The notes: generated by a model from the letters alone, not told the origin. DNA of 64,000 nucleotides from Azadirachta indica (GCA_022749755.1 CM040444.1:16785274-16849273); one strand, 5' to 3'. Positions 13,204-25,575 are shown, counted from the first letter of the stretch. A program made the numbers and translations.

Positions 13204-14856
13204 TCAGTTTTGTTTCAGCTTCCGCTTCTTAGCTTTTCTTCTTAACTTCTCCTTCCTCTCTTCTTGTTCAATACTTAACTGTTCTGTTTGATCCTCCTTA
13301 CCAGCAATTTTTGCACTGTCAAGAGATCAAAACATATTAGTAATGAGAACCCAAATCTATGCATAGAAAACTTTGGTAATATTTTGTATCTCAAGAAGCT
13401 TCCTACTTACCGTTTTCTCTCTTCTTTCAGGATTTCATTGAAACTGGAAACCATGCTATCATCATTGAAATCATAATCATCATTTATGTGCTCCATATGG
13501 TTTCGCCTGGAGAAAACGAAGTTAAATGAACAGAATAAGTCTTTGCAGAGTTGATACCAAGTCTAAAATGATCAAGAAATAATTTACCAGTACTCTGCTG
13601 TAACCAACTGGTAAAAGGGAATGAGATCTCTGACCTGAATAAATTTTGGCATAGAGAAGATATATACGACATGTCAACTTGATCATTGTCATAATAAAGC
13701 TTACTGGCAGGGCGTTTAATCTGCTGCAGAAGAGATTACCAGAGAAACAACAGAACCTTATAATGTAGGATTAAATGCAAAGGAAATGAAAATGGAAGTA
13801 TCTGACGTTTAGAAAGAGAAATTTCCTGCGTTGGAACCACTTTTTCCTTCTTTGCCTTGTGCTGCTGTGAATGAGACTGGAGTTTGCCCGACATCACATT
13901 CACCTTCTTAGAATCCTGAAGTCTCTTTTCCTGCTTTGTCTGTTGCTTTGTTACAATTTGAGGCTTTGACAAGGGAGCTTTCAAAGAAGATTGCAACTTG
14001 TTTTTCATCACTTTTGCTTTCTTAGGTTCAACACAATCAATTTTCTCTTCTGACTTCCGCTTTGTAGAAATCAGAGAACATGCAGAAGAAGTAATCCGAT
14101 GTTTTGTAGTAGACTTAATCAGCTTTGGCACCACTTCTGTATTACAAGCTTCAGTATGTGACTGAATGCAACTTTGACAGTAATATTTTGCGCTCATAAG
14201 GAACTTCAGCTCTTTCCATATCAGAACTACAATGCTTGGGATTAGCCTTCCCCGTTGAAGCAGCAGATAGTGCGGTGAGATTTTATGCAGCATCAGAACG
14301 CATAGATGAATAATCTCGCAAGGCCTTAAGTTTATCAGCTTCCATTCTGCACAACTGCAAACCAGGCTTTGCTTTTGAAGCAGACAAATTGAAAAGCCTT
14401 AATGTTTCTTCGAGCATTCCTTCGCTTTCGATGATAACTCTTCGCCCACTAGAAGGTTGGGACTGGCCAAAGAAAGATCCATAACCGCAAGCAGAAGAAT
14501 AGTACTCGTTTAACATCATTTCATTTGATAACAAAGTCAGATTATGCATAATAACATTCAGCAGAACAAAACTAAGCCTATAAATTCTCTGTTTCTCATT
14601 TTCAAACTTTCCATGTATTCTAAGAAAGATCATATGCTTTTTGAAAAGCTGAAATTTCCCAAATCAATTTAACTCATGACAGGAAGCTAATAGTTCACAA
14701 GAAAATCACTCACGTGCAACAAGGCAGTTTCTTTGTTTCCGGCAAACTGTTAGAAACAGAACCCAATTCTCTCTTCAATTCCTCTCTAAAATGTTCTTTC
14801 AGTTTATTCCTCAGTTCCAGGAACTGCAATTCCTTCTTATTCAGCTTTACATCCAT
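13204..14856 (-). pseudogene. SPT2-like chromatin protein gene, reading frame broken
   Basis: Similarity to plant SPT2 proteins (histone H3-H4 chaperones of transcribed chromatin) runs through the locus. An N-terminal helix is encoded at 14714-14856. YGSFFGQSQPSSGRRVI, the plant SPT2 landmark, lies near 14430-14470. A Lys/Gln-rich middle follows at about 13810-14150. The C-terminal SPT2 domain is spread over about 13635-13720, 13411-13506 and 13204-13315 (FNEILKEERKR, then AKIAGKED...EQEERKEKLRRKAKKRKL). Lesions: an in-frame TAA at 14283-14285; SPT2-like similarity continues beyond it and then shifts frame before the Lys/Gln-rich part. I found no in-phase acceptor before the YGSFFG block, and the junction near 13720-13815 is out of phase. 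The conserved C-terminus suggests recent decay. A highly alternative splice form cannot be excluded. Confidence 0.62.
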
Positions 14857-16168
14857 AGTGTGAACAATCTCCACTGCCGTTTTTACTTTCTCACCAAATT
14901 CAGTTCAAAAGCACTTCTTTCCAAATTCCTTGAACCCTGAAATTAGAAAACTATGAGAGTTTAAATGAATGAATCACAGAACAGAATAAATTAACAATAA
15001 ATTGAATCAAACTTCAGACATAAGTTTTCTTGAAGAAACGATAGTTTTTTTTTAGACTAGAAGAAGCTGAAATGCTTTTGTTTCCACAAAGCACAAAAAG
15101 ATTCCAAAATTACTCCGGAAACAAAACACAAAATACGGTTTTTTAACACTAAAGAAGCACTCTTAGTAGGGGTTTCTTTAAGACTAGAAAGAAACTGAAG
15201 TGCTTTTCAAACAAGCACTGATTTGGTTTCTCAGAAAGCGGAAAACGATTCCCGAAACTCCTCTAGAAACATAACCATTCTTGATGATTGAATAACTCAA
15301 AATAAACCCATAAACACAACTTAGTATGTACCCAAATACTGAAACTGTTTTTTGAAAGCAAAAACAAATCCGTGAAACAATAAAGTTCACATACTATACG
15401 TGATGATCAAGTTAAGCAATACATTACAAGCTTTCTCAACACAATACATCGCACCACATCATTCGTTAAACTATAAACAAAGATAACATGAAAATCACTA
15501 GCAGAAAAAACCATGGCAATTGCAAAGATAATGTAAACATTTGAGAGAAACTCACTGTAATGCAACGAGAAAGAGAGAGAGAGAAACTGAGCAAGAGTGA
15601 AAAAAAGAGTTAATGGCGGTTGAGAGTAGAAGTGAGAGTGAGAAATATATAGATTTTCAGTTGGGATACCTCGCGTAAATTTAATTACTTGTGAAAATTT
15701 TTTTAAACAAATTATTTTTAATGTCCAAGTGTATATTAACAATAAGACCACAAAGCTTAGTATTTATATAAAATAGCACGTTATTGATTTAATCCTAATA
15801 CTGTGTATCACATCATTCAATCTCTCGTTCAATGAGTTTTCATGATGTGTTACGAAAAAAAAAATTTCAAAATTTAGTTGCCGTTGATGAAAACTATCAA
15901 AACTTATATGAGAAATCAGCGCTCACTTGAAATTGTTTTGACAAATTCAATTAGCTTTGAGCTGTTTAATTGCATCATTAGGGAAGCATGACGATCAGTC
16001 CTCCATTTATGTTCCATTTTTCAAGCTGAAGTTCAAATGGGTGCTAAGGCTTAAAATTTCTAAAACCACCAAAACTTTACAGATTTATTTCAATTATTTC
16101 ATTCGTCAAGCACAAAAAATAATGGAAAAGCTATGAACCCCAATAAACTTCTTTTACAAAAGGTTTAT
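14857..16168. other. 5' flank of SPT2-like locus, with direct repeat
   Basis: About 1.3 kb of non-coding DNA between the SPT2-like start and the copia element. It holds an imperfect direct repeat (15050-15125 and 15173-15270). A CT/GA-rich stretch with a TATA-like motif near 15540-15650 could be the original promoter. Nothing else is recognised. Confidence 0.4.
15050..15270. repeat. imperfect direct repeat, two copies of about 80-95 bp
   Basis: Both copies begin with a T-rich run plus AGACTAGAA and share GAAGCTGAAATGCTTTT-like and CCGGAAAC/TAGAAACA-like blocks in the same order. They lie upstream of the SPT2-like gene, probably within its 5' UTR intron or promoter. Confidence 0.5.
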
Positions 16169-16708
16169 TGTTAAAATTTCGCTTTCAGATTGTTAAGTAA
16201 ATTTAATTGAAAGCTGCGTCGTGGAAAAACCACTGCCCTGAAAGCGAAATTCTGGCACAACCGAGGTGCAATCGACAATCGCCGTTCGCTCCCCAAGGTT
16301 AACACAACAACCCCAATCACGTGCACTCGTGAAAAGAGTTTTGAAAACGCAAAAAAAAATTTGGAAGAGAAAAATCTGGCTACGATAAAAGATCATGCCT
16401 ACAAAATCGTTAAAGAATAAAAAGTTGAATAGTTCTCAAAACAGACTGAGTTAAACACGTTTTAATTTTAACAATAAACTTCTTTTATAAAATACAAATT
16501 TTCTCTAAAAAAAATTGCAAGAGTGGAGGCCCAGCCCAGCCCCGGGCCGAGCCGGCGGCGCGCGCGTGTGGTGATTTTTGTAAAACTCCCTCAAGCACTC
16601 TTTTGAACTCATATAGAAGGAGAGTTTATTATAAACCCAACAAAAATTAGTTTTCCAAGCAATGTGGGAATTTGCTTGAAAGGACCAACACAATAGTCAT
16701 TCTTAACA
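16169..16708 (-). repeat. 3' LTR of the copia element (540 bp)
   Basis: Matches the right LTR over its whole length except for a deletion of about 140 bp after GAAAAGAGTTTTG (near 16340). The extra segment in the right LTR lies between two copies of a short TTTG microhomology, consistent with slippage or end-joining. It includes a G+C-rich island (about 16530-16565) that is more G+C-rich than the matching part of the right LTR. Confidence 0.9.
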
Positions 16709-17222
16709 ATCCCCAACAAATGACTATTGAGTTTTTAAAACATATTTTCTGGGTAAAGGAAGAAATTTAGTTACTTAAGCATTAATATCTTTCGATTGAA
16801 TTAATACGTAGTGAAATAAGGCAACAACATAGCTATTGAAAGTGAAATAATTCTTGAACTTTCAAAAGCTCAAGACGAGACCCCCACAACACGTTTAAAC
16901 TTCTTAATGTATGCTATTCCGCGATACAATCAAAGCGCTATTTAAGGCCCTGCGCATAAACCTTGGTTTTATGAGTGCTCTAGAAAGAAAAATCAAATTT
17001 CTTTCATAGAAGGCGGCCCACCTTCACACTCATTACAACAATAACTTCATCAAGTCTATCTCAATTATAGACCACTCAACAAGTAGAGCTATGAAGTTTA
17101 TCAAGTCCTTCAGACTTATATCACAATCATCCATCAAGTCCTTTCTAAGACCACCCAACACAGGGATATGGATTTTAGCACTACCTTAAATATAGGAATG
17201 GACTGTAGTGCATCACAAATAT
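16709..17222 (-). other. 3' non-coding tail of the copia element
   Basis: Lies between the RNase H frame and the 3' LTR. No open frame of note. It ends next to the G-rich putative polypurine tract at about 16709-16722. Short repeated phrases (ATCAAGTC and similar) occur near 17045-17150. Confidence 0.6.
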
Positions 17223-20200
17223 TCAAGCCAAAGGCTTAAGTCCCATCCCCTTAGAAGATTCTTGAATGACTCTTCTAGTCAAACCTTTTGTTAAAGGATC
17301 TGCTAGGTTTCTTTCTGATCTCACAAACTCTAAGGAGATTACTCCATTCTTCAAGAGTTGTTTAACTACACCATGTCTGATGCGAATATGTCTTCTTTTG
17401 CCATTATACACATAATTTTTGGCAACTCCAATAGCAGCTTGTGAATCACAGTGCAATGAGATTGGAACAGAAGACCCCCACAGTGGAATATCACCTAACA
17501 AGTTTTTCAACCATTTAGCTTTTTGACCTGCTAGCTCAAGAGCAATGAATTCAGATTCCATGGTAGAGTGAGCAATACACGTCTGTTTGGAAGACTTTCA
17601 CGAAACAGCTCCTCCACCTAAAGTGAACACATATCCACTAGTAGAACTCACCTCATCATTGTCTGTCACCCAATTTGCATCACAATAACCTTCTAAAACA
17701 GCAGGGAACTTGTTAAAATGCAAACACAAATCTATAGTTCCCCTAAGGTATTTCAACAATCGATGAAGTGCATTCCAATGTTCGTTGTTAGGATTATGAG
17801 TGTATATACTTAGTCTACTTACAGCATAAGCAATGTCTGGTCTTATGCAGTTCATGAGATACATAACACTTCCTATAATCTTAGCATATTCAGCTTGTGA
17901 AACACTATCACTATTGTTCTTTTTAAGACTCATGCTAGGATCATAAGGAGTTCTCACAGGCATTACATCAAAACAATCAAATTTCTTAAGTATTTTTTCA
18001 ATGTAGTGTGATTGACACAATGAAAAGTCATTTTCAATTTTTCTTATTTTAACACCAAGAATAACATCTGCTTCACCTAAATCTTTCATGTCAAAATAAG
18101 AAGATAAAAACATCTTGGTATCATTTATAACTTCCAAGTTAAAACCAAAAATGAGCATGTCATCAACATACAAACATATTATCACATAATCAGAACCAAA
18201 CAATTTTGAGTAAACACATGAATCAGAGCCATTCACAACATATCCATTGTTTACTAAAGTAAGATCAAATTTTTCATACCATTGTTTGGGTGCCTGCTTA
18301 AGACCGTAGAGAGATTTTCTAAGCTTGCATACCTTGTTCTCTCGTCCAGAAACCACAAATCTCTCTGGTTGCTCCATGTAGATTTCTTCCTCTAGATCTC
18401 CATTGAGAAAGGCCATCTTTACATCCATCTGATGAATTATCAATCCTCGAATAGCTGAAAGAGCAATCAAAGATCTAATGGTGGCAATTTTAGTCACAGG
18501 AGCATAAGTATCAAAATAATCAATACCTTCTTTTTAAGTATATCCCACCACCACTAGTCTAGCCTTGAATTTTTCTATTGACCCATCTGGTCTAATTTTC
18601 CTTTTAAAGATCCATTTACACCTAATAGGTTTACTACCCATAGGTAAATCAACCAAATCCCAAGTATGGTTCATCATAATAGAGTCCAGTTCACTTTTAA
18701 TTGCTTCTTTCCAGAAACTAGAATTTATAGAGGTTAAAGCCTCTTTATAAGATTTAGGATCATCATTAATCAAAAATACAGAAACAAATTGCTCATTGAT
18801 TTTGTCAGAATTTTTGACAATAAATGCAATAATAAAATCAGGCCCAAATCTATTCTCAGTTTTCTTTCTCTTACTCCTTCTAGGTTCATTGACATGTTCA
18901 TTAGAAGTAAATTTACTTACCAAACCAGTCCTTGAAGGAGCAACATTTTCAATTACAGTTTTATTAAGAGGAAATACATGTTCAAAGAATTCAGCATCTC
19001 TAGATTCACAAATAGAATTATCATTCAAACACATGAATCTATATGCAGCACTGTTTTGAGCATAGCCAATAAATGCACAATCAAAGGTCTTAGGCCCAAT
19101 ATTAGATTTTCTGAATTCTGGATATGCAACTTTAGCCAGACAACCCCAAACTTTTAAATAATTTAAATTAGGTGCAAAACCTTTCCACAATTCATAAGGA
19201 GTTTTATCCAGTTTCTTATGAGGAACCTTGTTCAAAATATAACATGCAGACAAAACAACTTCCCCCCACATGTTATCAGGATACCAGAACTTAACAACAT
19301 AGCATTCATCATTTTCTTTAATGTTCTATTTTTTCGTTCAGCTATGCCATTTTGTTGAGGTGTATAAGGAGCAGTAATTTCATGTATAATACCATTTTCA
19401 TTACAAAATTCTTTAAGAAAATTCATACTATATTCACCACCTCTATCAGACCTAAGCCTTTTAATCTTTTTATCCAACTGATTTTCTACTTCTGCTTTAT
19501 ATATTAAAAACATTTGAGCAGCCTCATCTTTTGATTTTAACAAATAAATTTTAGTATATCTAGAAAAGTCATCAACAAAAGATATGTAATATTTTTTACC
19601 ACCTCGACTCACAGTGTTTTTAAAATCTGCCAAGTCAGAATGTATTAATTCAAGCAATTCAGTGCTCTTGGATGTGACATTTTTAAAAGGTTTCTTAGCA
19701 AATTTTGATTCAACACAAACAGTACATTTAGCACATTTATTCTCATCACACGCATTTATAAGATGCATATTTTTCAATCTTTTGATTGAACCAAAATTCA
19801 CATGTCCTAACCTGCCATGCCACAAATTAGTAGACTCAACAATATAAGCAGAACCAGAGTTACTTCTATTAGCAATAACAGAAACAGTGTTCAGAACAAA
19901 CAATCCATCATACAGATATCCCTTACCCACAAAATCCCCATTTTTAGCTAAAATCATTTTGTCACCCTCAAACACAAGTTTCAAATCAGCCTTGTTAAGC
20001 AAACTACCAGAAACTAAGTTTCTACGAAGGGAGGGGACATACAACACATCATTCAAAGCTAAAGTTTTTCCGGAGGTAAGTTTCAAGAGAATTTTTCCTT
20101 TACCAAGAACTCCAGCAGTGGCGGAATTGCCCATGAAAACATGTTCACCATCTGCTGCATCACGGAATTCCTGGAAAAGATCTTTGTTGGAGCAGAAATG

Positions 20201-20614
20201 TCTGGTGGCACCTGTATCCAGCAGCCAATCAACTTTGTTTTCCAGCAGGTTTGCCTTAACTACCACTGCAGCAATTATTTCATCCTTTTCAGCAACATTG
20301 ACCTGTGGGGCAGAATTGTTATTGTTGTTAGGCTTATTGTCAGGTTTTTTATCCTTTTTGTTCCAGCACTGATATGACTTGTGGCCTGGTTTTCCGCACT
20401 CATAACAGGTCAGCACTCTTTCTTTCTTTCCGTTATTGCCTTTGGAATTTTTCTGGTATCCGCCCTTTTTGAATTTCTTTCCTTTGGCTTTGTACCTGTC
20501 TTTAGAAGCAGCAGAAGATTCAACCAAATTAGCCTTAACAAAAACAGAAGAAACAGAAGTTAGCTTATCTTTCAAACGATCAGCTTCCTCAGTTTTCATC
20601 TGACTGATCAGCTC
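17223..20614 (-). pseudogene. copia pol polyprotein remnant (zinc knuckle, protease, integrase, RT, RNase H)
   Basis: Continues the gag frame after its stop. Order on the minus strand: zinc knuckle CYECGKPGHKSYQC (near 20390); protease active site DTGATRHFC (near 20210); GAG-pre-integrase HLGHVNFGSIKRL (near 19800); integrase core with D...D...E spacing ending in NGIAERKNRTLKKMM; reverse transcriptase with YVDDMLIFG (near 18150); RNase H ending near 17223. Breaks: a one-base frameshift near 19275 inside the integrase, a TAA at about 18534 between integrase and RT, and a TGA at about 17598 at the start of RNase H. The flanking protein is otherwise well preserved, so decay is fairly recent. Confidence 0.93.
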
Positions 20615-21214
20615 CTAGAGTGGCAGGTCCTTCTTCTTGTGTTTCAGACGGTTTCTGTACTCGGTCCATGAAGGTGAAAATTTTTCGAGCAGAACATTAG
20701 CCTGCAGGATTTCACACATTTTTATACCTTCGTCGAGGACATCTACAACAAGGTTCTCATACTCATGGATCTGATCCATGATAGGCTTCTCATCGACCAT
20801 CTGGAACTGTATCCATTTCCCCACCACGTACTTCTTTCTGCCAGCATCATCAGCACCATATTTTGTTTCCAAGATATCCCAAATTGCCTTCGCAAATTTG
20901 TATTTAACAAAAATGTTAAAGAGAGCATCCGTCATATGATTGAGAAGATGACCTCTAACAGTTTTGTTATCCTTCTCAAATTTCGACTTTGCCTCTCCAT
21001 CAGTTTGCTTTTGTTTGTCAGTTGGAGGCGTAGTGATTGGAGTAGCGGGATCAGCTTCAGGTTGATCATCAGGAATGGCAGCGGACAGGATGTAATCAAC
21101 CTCAAGTTGTTTGAAGAAAATCAACAGCTTCTGGGACCAGCGTCGGTAGTTGATTCCATCCAAAGGATGGAGCTTGGAGAGATCAGGCAATGACTTTGGA
21201 ACAAAGGCAGCCAT
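20615..21214 (-). pseudogene. copia gag remnant
   Basis: From the ATG at 21214 (MAAFVPKSLPDLSKL) to a TAG at 20615-20617. The product is typical of the copia gag/UBN2 family, with LDGINYRRWSQK near the start and IWDILETKYG in the middle. The TAG lies within what should be one long gag-pol frame, since coding similarity continues in the same frame immediately after it, so this is a nonsense mutation rather than a natural gag end. The ATG is only about 12 bases from the end of the 5' LTR. Confidence 0.9.
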
Positions 21215-21226
21215 TGTTAAACAAAA

Positions 21227-21897
21227 TGAATAAAATTTCGCTTTCAGATTGTTAAGTAAATTTAATTGAAAGCTGCGTCGTGGAAAAACCACTGCCCTAA
21301 AAGCGAAATTTCAGCACGACCGAGGTGCAATCGACAATCGCCGTTCGCTCCCCAAGGTTAACATAGCAACCCCAATCACGTGCACTCGTGAAAAGAGTTT
21401 TGGAATAGCAAATTACAATCACCCAGAAAAGAGAAGAGAAAGAAAAGAGTTGTTTTTTTTTTTTATTTTTTATTGTCTCAAATCTGAATGTTTTTCCTTC
21501 TATTTATCAAAAACAGAATGTAACAAATCTGCCTTTGAAAACGCAACTAAAAAATCTGGAAGAGAAAAATCTGGCCACGATAAAAGATCGTGTCTACAAA
21601 ATCGTTAAAAAATAAAAAGTTAAATACTTCTCAAAACAGACTGAGTTAAACACGTTTTAATTTTAACAATAAACTTCTTTTACAAAATACAAATTTTTTC
21701 TAAAAAAAATTAAAAGAGTGGAGGCCCAACCCTACTCGGGCCAGCGACGCACGCATGTGGTGATTTTTGTATAACTCTCTCAAACACTCTTTTGAAGTCA
21801 TATAGAAGGAGAGTTTATTATAAACCTAACAAAAATTAGTTTTCCAAGCAATGTGGGAATATGCTTGAAAGGACCAATACAATAGTCATTCCCAACA
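21227..21897 (-). repeat. 5' LTR of the copia element (671 bp)
   Basis: Longer of the two LTRs. It retains the segment that the left LTR has lost (about 21400-21540), including a T-rich run near 21455. Start (TGTTGGGAATGAC in element orientation) and end (GCGAAATTTTATTCA) are close to, but not identical with, the other LTR; the gag-proximal end differs from the clean TTTTAACA of the 3' LTR. Confidence 0.88.
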
Positions 21898-22334
21898 CCC
21901 ATCACCACAGTTTCCATAAGAAATCCGAATTTTTTCTTATAAGCAAATGAAACATCTTTCAATCATTATCAGGAGTTCCAAAATACCTTTGATTCTAGAA
22001 AACAATAACCTACAAATTGGCAAACCCGCATCTGTAATAACTTCATAAATATTATACAAGAAAAAATGAAAACTTTCAATAATCATTTACAAGAAATACA
22101 ACAACATTTCCTGGCGGTGGTTCACAAAGAATCAAGTCTTTTTCAGTGTCTGTGCTGTTAGCTTAGCTTGGATAAGATTTAGCTTACTTCTTCTACATGT
22201 CCATACTATATCTAGTTACACTGAGCAGCAAAATTTTGAATGATTTGGCAACGCAAACAAAGTCTTCAAGAACACAAGAAAAACTTTCAATTTCCAGTCA
22301 CCTCTTTCTAAGATTCCTCAAGCTAGGCATTTGG
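21898..22334. other. KEA3 3' UTR and flank
   Basis: About 440 bp between the LTR and the KEA3 stop. It should contain the KEA3 3' UTR and polyadenylation site. No other feature is recognised. Confidence 0.4.
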
Positions 22335-25300
22335 CTAAACCATATTCTTCTTCCCAGCAGCATCTTCAGATTGTTTCAGAAAATTGTTGTCTGCATTTAG
22401 TTCACAATACAACACCCCTTTGCCATCTAAATCATCAGAGAGTTGAAGTTCACCCTCGCGTGTTGCTTGATCAACTTCTTGAAATCTCTGCACTCCAGTC
22501 TCGTTCTCTCTTGATAATGTATCATCATTTGAGGTTGATGGCGTTGCTTCTTGAGAACCGATTAGGTCTGCTACTTTTACCTTATCAAGCATACAAACCC
22601 AGTAATTTTTTAAGCAGTTCATCAAGAAAATGCAATAAACACAATTCTGGAGACAACACTAATTTCAGAAGTTCAAAGAGTATTGTTCAAAAGACACTTA
22701 TTTTTCCTTTTTCATTTTTCTTTTGATCTCTTAACCACTTAAAGTAAAAATCCTTCCTCATCTCACCTATAATGCTTGCATTAAATAAACAATATTCAGT
22801 TTGAACTACTACAAAATTTGTAATTTCATTAGAAATTTACATTTAGATTATTGCATGTTTCTGCAAGTTATCATTTTTTCAATTACACAACTGTCTTTCA
22901 GGAAATAACACACAGATTTGTTACATGCAATATTTTATGATCTTGCATGCATAGTGATGTGCAAGAAATGGACTAACAAGTGTGACCTTACACGTGTCAT
23001 GATTTTAAACACAGGTTTGCTTGCACAAGCTTGTGCAAGACAGACTTGTAAATTTATTGAATATATGTCTTATATCTAAAGTTGCCTTCATAACGAAAGC
23101 AAGAGTTAATGGCAAAACCAAATTATCAATTAACCTTGTGACTTGTTTCCTACCAAAGTAATCAACTCTGACAAAATTCAAAGTATTTAAACATTTGGCT
23201 GTTACAACTAATATATAATCATCGAGTCCAAGCATCATGGTGTCCCACAGTAGTTGTTAGGGATTTTATACTTGAAAGCAGTCATCACAGTCAAAGATTT
23301 TTGTCAACAAGGATTAAGAAAATCACACAATTATAGAAAATAAGTACCTTCCCATTATTTATGGTAATTCTAATATTTATATTGAAGCACGATAAAAATC
23401 TCATGATCAAATCTAGAGCTAAATTTGAGTATTATTTTCTTTGGATGAATGTACCACTGGCCATTGCCTATATTAACACAAATACTTGGGAAAACAAGTG
23501 AATCAAATGATGGATGTTGACATTGAGGACCATGAGAAAAAGATATTCATTTACGAAACTTATTGCAATTATAGTATTTGGCAAGCCATAGAAGCTCCAA
23601 AACTGTACCAAAGATGCAAAATGAGGCTACTAAAAGCTAGCACCCAACAATGCTATCGAAGAAATAAAAGATAATATTTACATAAGCTAGTGATTATTTC
23701 TTTTTCAAGAAATAAAATATATTGAAAGTATTATCCTTTATTATTTCTCTTCTTACTTCTCTAATCTTGTCAATAGGGTGGTAGGAAAACTAATAAGAAT
23801 TAATAAAGAACTACAAAAAGTATCATTTATCTTTTGAATGATATTCTTGTGTAGTAGTCATTATTAACCTTATCATGCATCTCCTTAATAGCCTCAAGTA
23901 TCATCCTTTATTACTTTTAATATTACGACTCTAACTTATCTTGAAGCTAGTAAAAAATAAAAAGAAGCAACTACTATCTTCTATTTCTTCAATGGCGCAA
24001 TTGAGTAGTAGATTCTTACTAGTCTCATTTTGCATCTCTTGTTCAATCTGAAAATATTGGTCCCATCTTGAAGCCTCAATGGTGCATCCAATATCTCAAC
24101 TACAATTAGCTACAACAATGAACATTTTTCCGGTCTCATCCACAAAGCCAACATCCATCATTTCTACATTCTTGCTTATGTATTGAGGTAAACTAGGCAG
24201 TCATACATACATCCAAAGGAAATAAGACTCAATCTTAGCTCTAAATTTAGTTATGAGGTCTTCAATAAGTGCCCTAATGTAAGTATTAGAGCCACCACAA
24301 ATATCTCTTAACCCATATTGACAGGAATCTTTGACTGTGAAATTTATTTCAAGGACTAAAAAGGCTAACAAATGACAAAGAACACCATAAAACTCAGGAT
24401 TAATAATTTTGTTTATTTTCATATTCAAACCTTTAAATACTTGAATCTTGTAAGACTTTACTACTTTAACAAAGAAACAAATTGCAAAATCAATTATTTT
24501 ATTTTATTAGTGTCTGTTGCTTCCATTATGGAGTATGTAGTCCATAATTTATAAATCTGTCTTGTACAAAGTCAGCATGCAAATCCTCATCTTATACACA
24601 ACCAAGAATGCAAGACTAAATGAAATAATAATCCATGTAAACAAGGCCTGTATTATGTCCTAAAAGACATTAATCGCATGATGATGTCTAACAAACACAT
24701 GCAACCTAAAATATAACTACAAATTTCAATTTTCAACTCAAACTTCTAGTAAGACTAAAAAATTTCCTTGAGTTCATTTAGATTTGTTGTAGTTGTTCAC
24801 ATTGCATATTACTGCTTCAGTGAAAGATAGATTGAGTGAGATTATAAGAGATTTTTAAAAGAGTGAAGAAATTTTTAGTTTTAAATTTTTTTCGTTAAGA
24901 GCATAAAGGAAAATCAAGTGATTAAAGGGTCAAAGGATTAAAAAAATAAAAATGTTAAAAAAAATAATTTTAGACTTAAGAGTCAAAACTCATGACAAAA
25001 CCTTTTCAAGGTTCTAATAATCAAATAAACAAAAGGATTATGATCCAAATTCAGCGATTTCACCATTGGAAAAAAATATTCAAGTCTATTTAAGTTTGTG
25101 AATTTTCAAAAACTTTGGACCTGTCTAGTATTGGCTTTCAAATAAAAACCATGTTTCTAATTTTATATTTTTAAATTCATTTGTTTAATATTTTCTTTCT
25201 AGAGAATGCTTTGGTGGTGGGTTTGTGGTCTTTGGGGCCAGGTGGTCTGTGGTTTTCAGTTCTTTCTCCAACAGTGATCTTACAGGAGAACATAGTGAAG

Positions 25301-25544
25301 GAGAAAATCAACATCTCTTGTCATACCGCATGGTTCATACAACAATTCAATGAAGTTTTGTCATGCATCTATTTATTTTAAAAACTTCCAAATAAGTTAG
25401 TAGTTACAATAAGTAAATGTACATATGCACTATATCATTGGATGGTTGTACTAACGAGTACTTTTTAAATTGCAAATGGAAAAATGGCACAGGACACGCC
25501 CCAGATTATAGATACAGAGTAGAACAGAAAGCCGTTGGTTTTGT

Positions 25545-25575
<31 letters not shown>

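Larger units (their letters stand above)
16169..21897 (-). mobile_element. Ty1/copia LTR retrotransposon, inactive
   Basis: A complete but dead element read on the minus strand: 5' LTR 21227-21897, gag, protease, integrase, reverse transcriptase, RNase H, a non-coding tail of about 500 bp, and 3' LTR 16169-16708. LTR ends are TGTT...AACA in element orientation. A G-rich tract (TTGTTGGGGATTG) just before the 3' LTR fits a polypurine tract. The order protease-integrase-RT identifies copia rather than gypsy; gag and RT resemble the Tork/Tnt1 group. Coding capacity is destroyed by three in-frame stops and one frameshift. No target-site duplication is visible: TTTAT precedes the left LTR and CCCAT follows the right one. 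The element sits between the SPT2-like pseudogene and the KEA3 3' end. Confidence 0.95.

Noticed and set aside
18565..20563. Plus-strand frames within the copia element
   Set aside because: They mirror the pol region in antisense; the translations are not related to known proteins.
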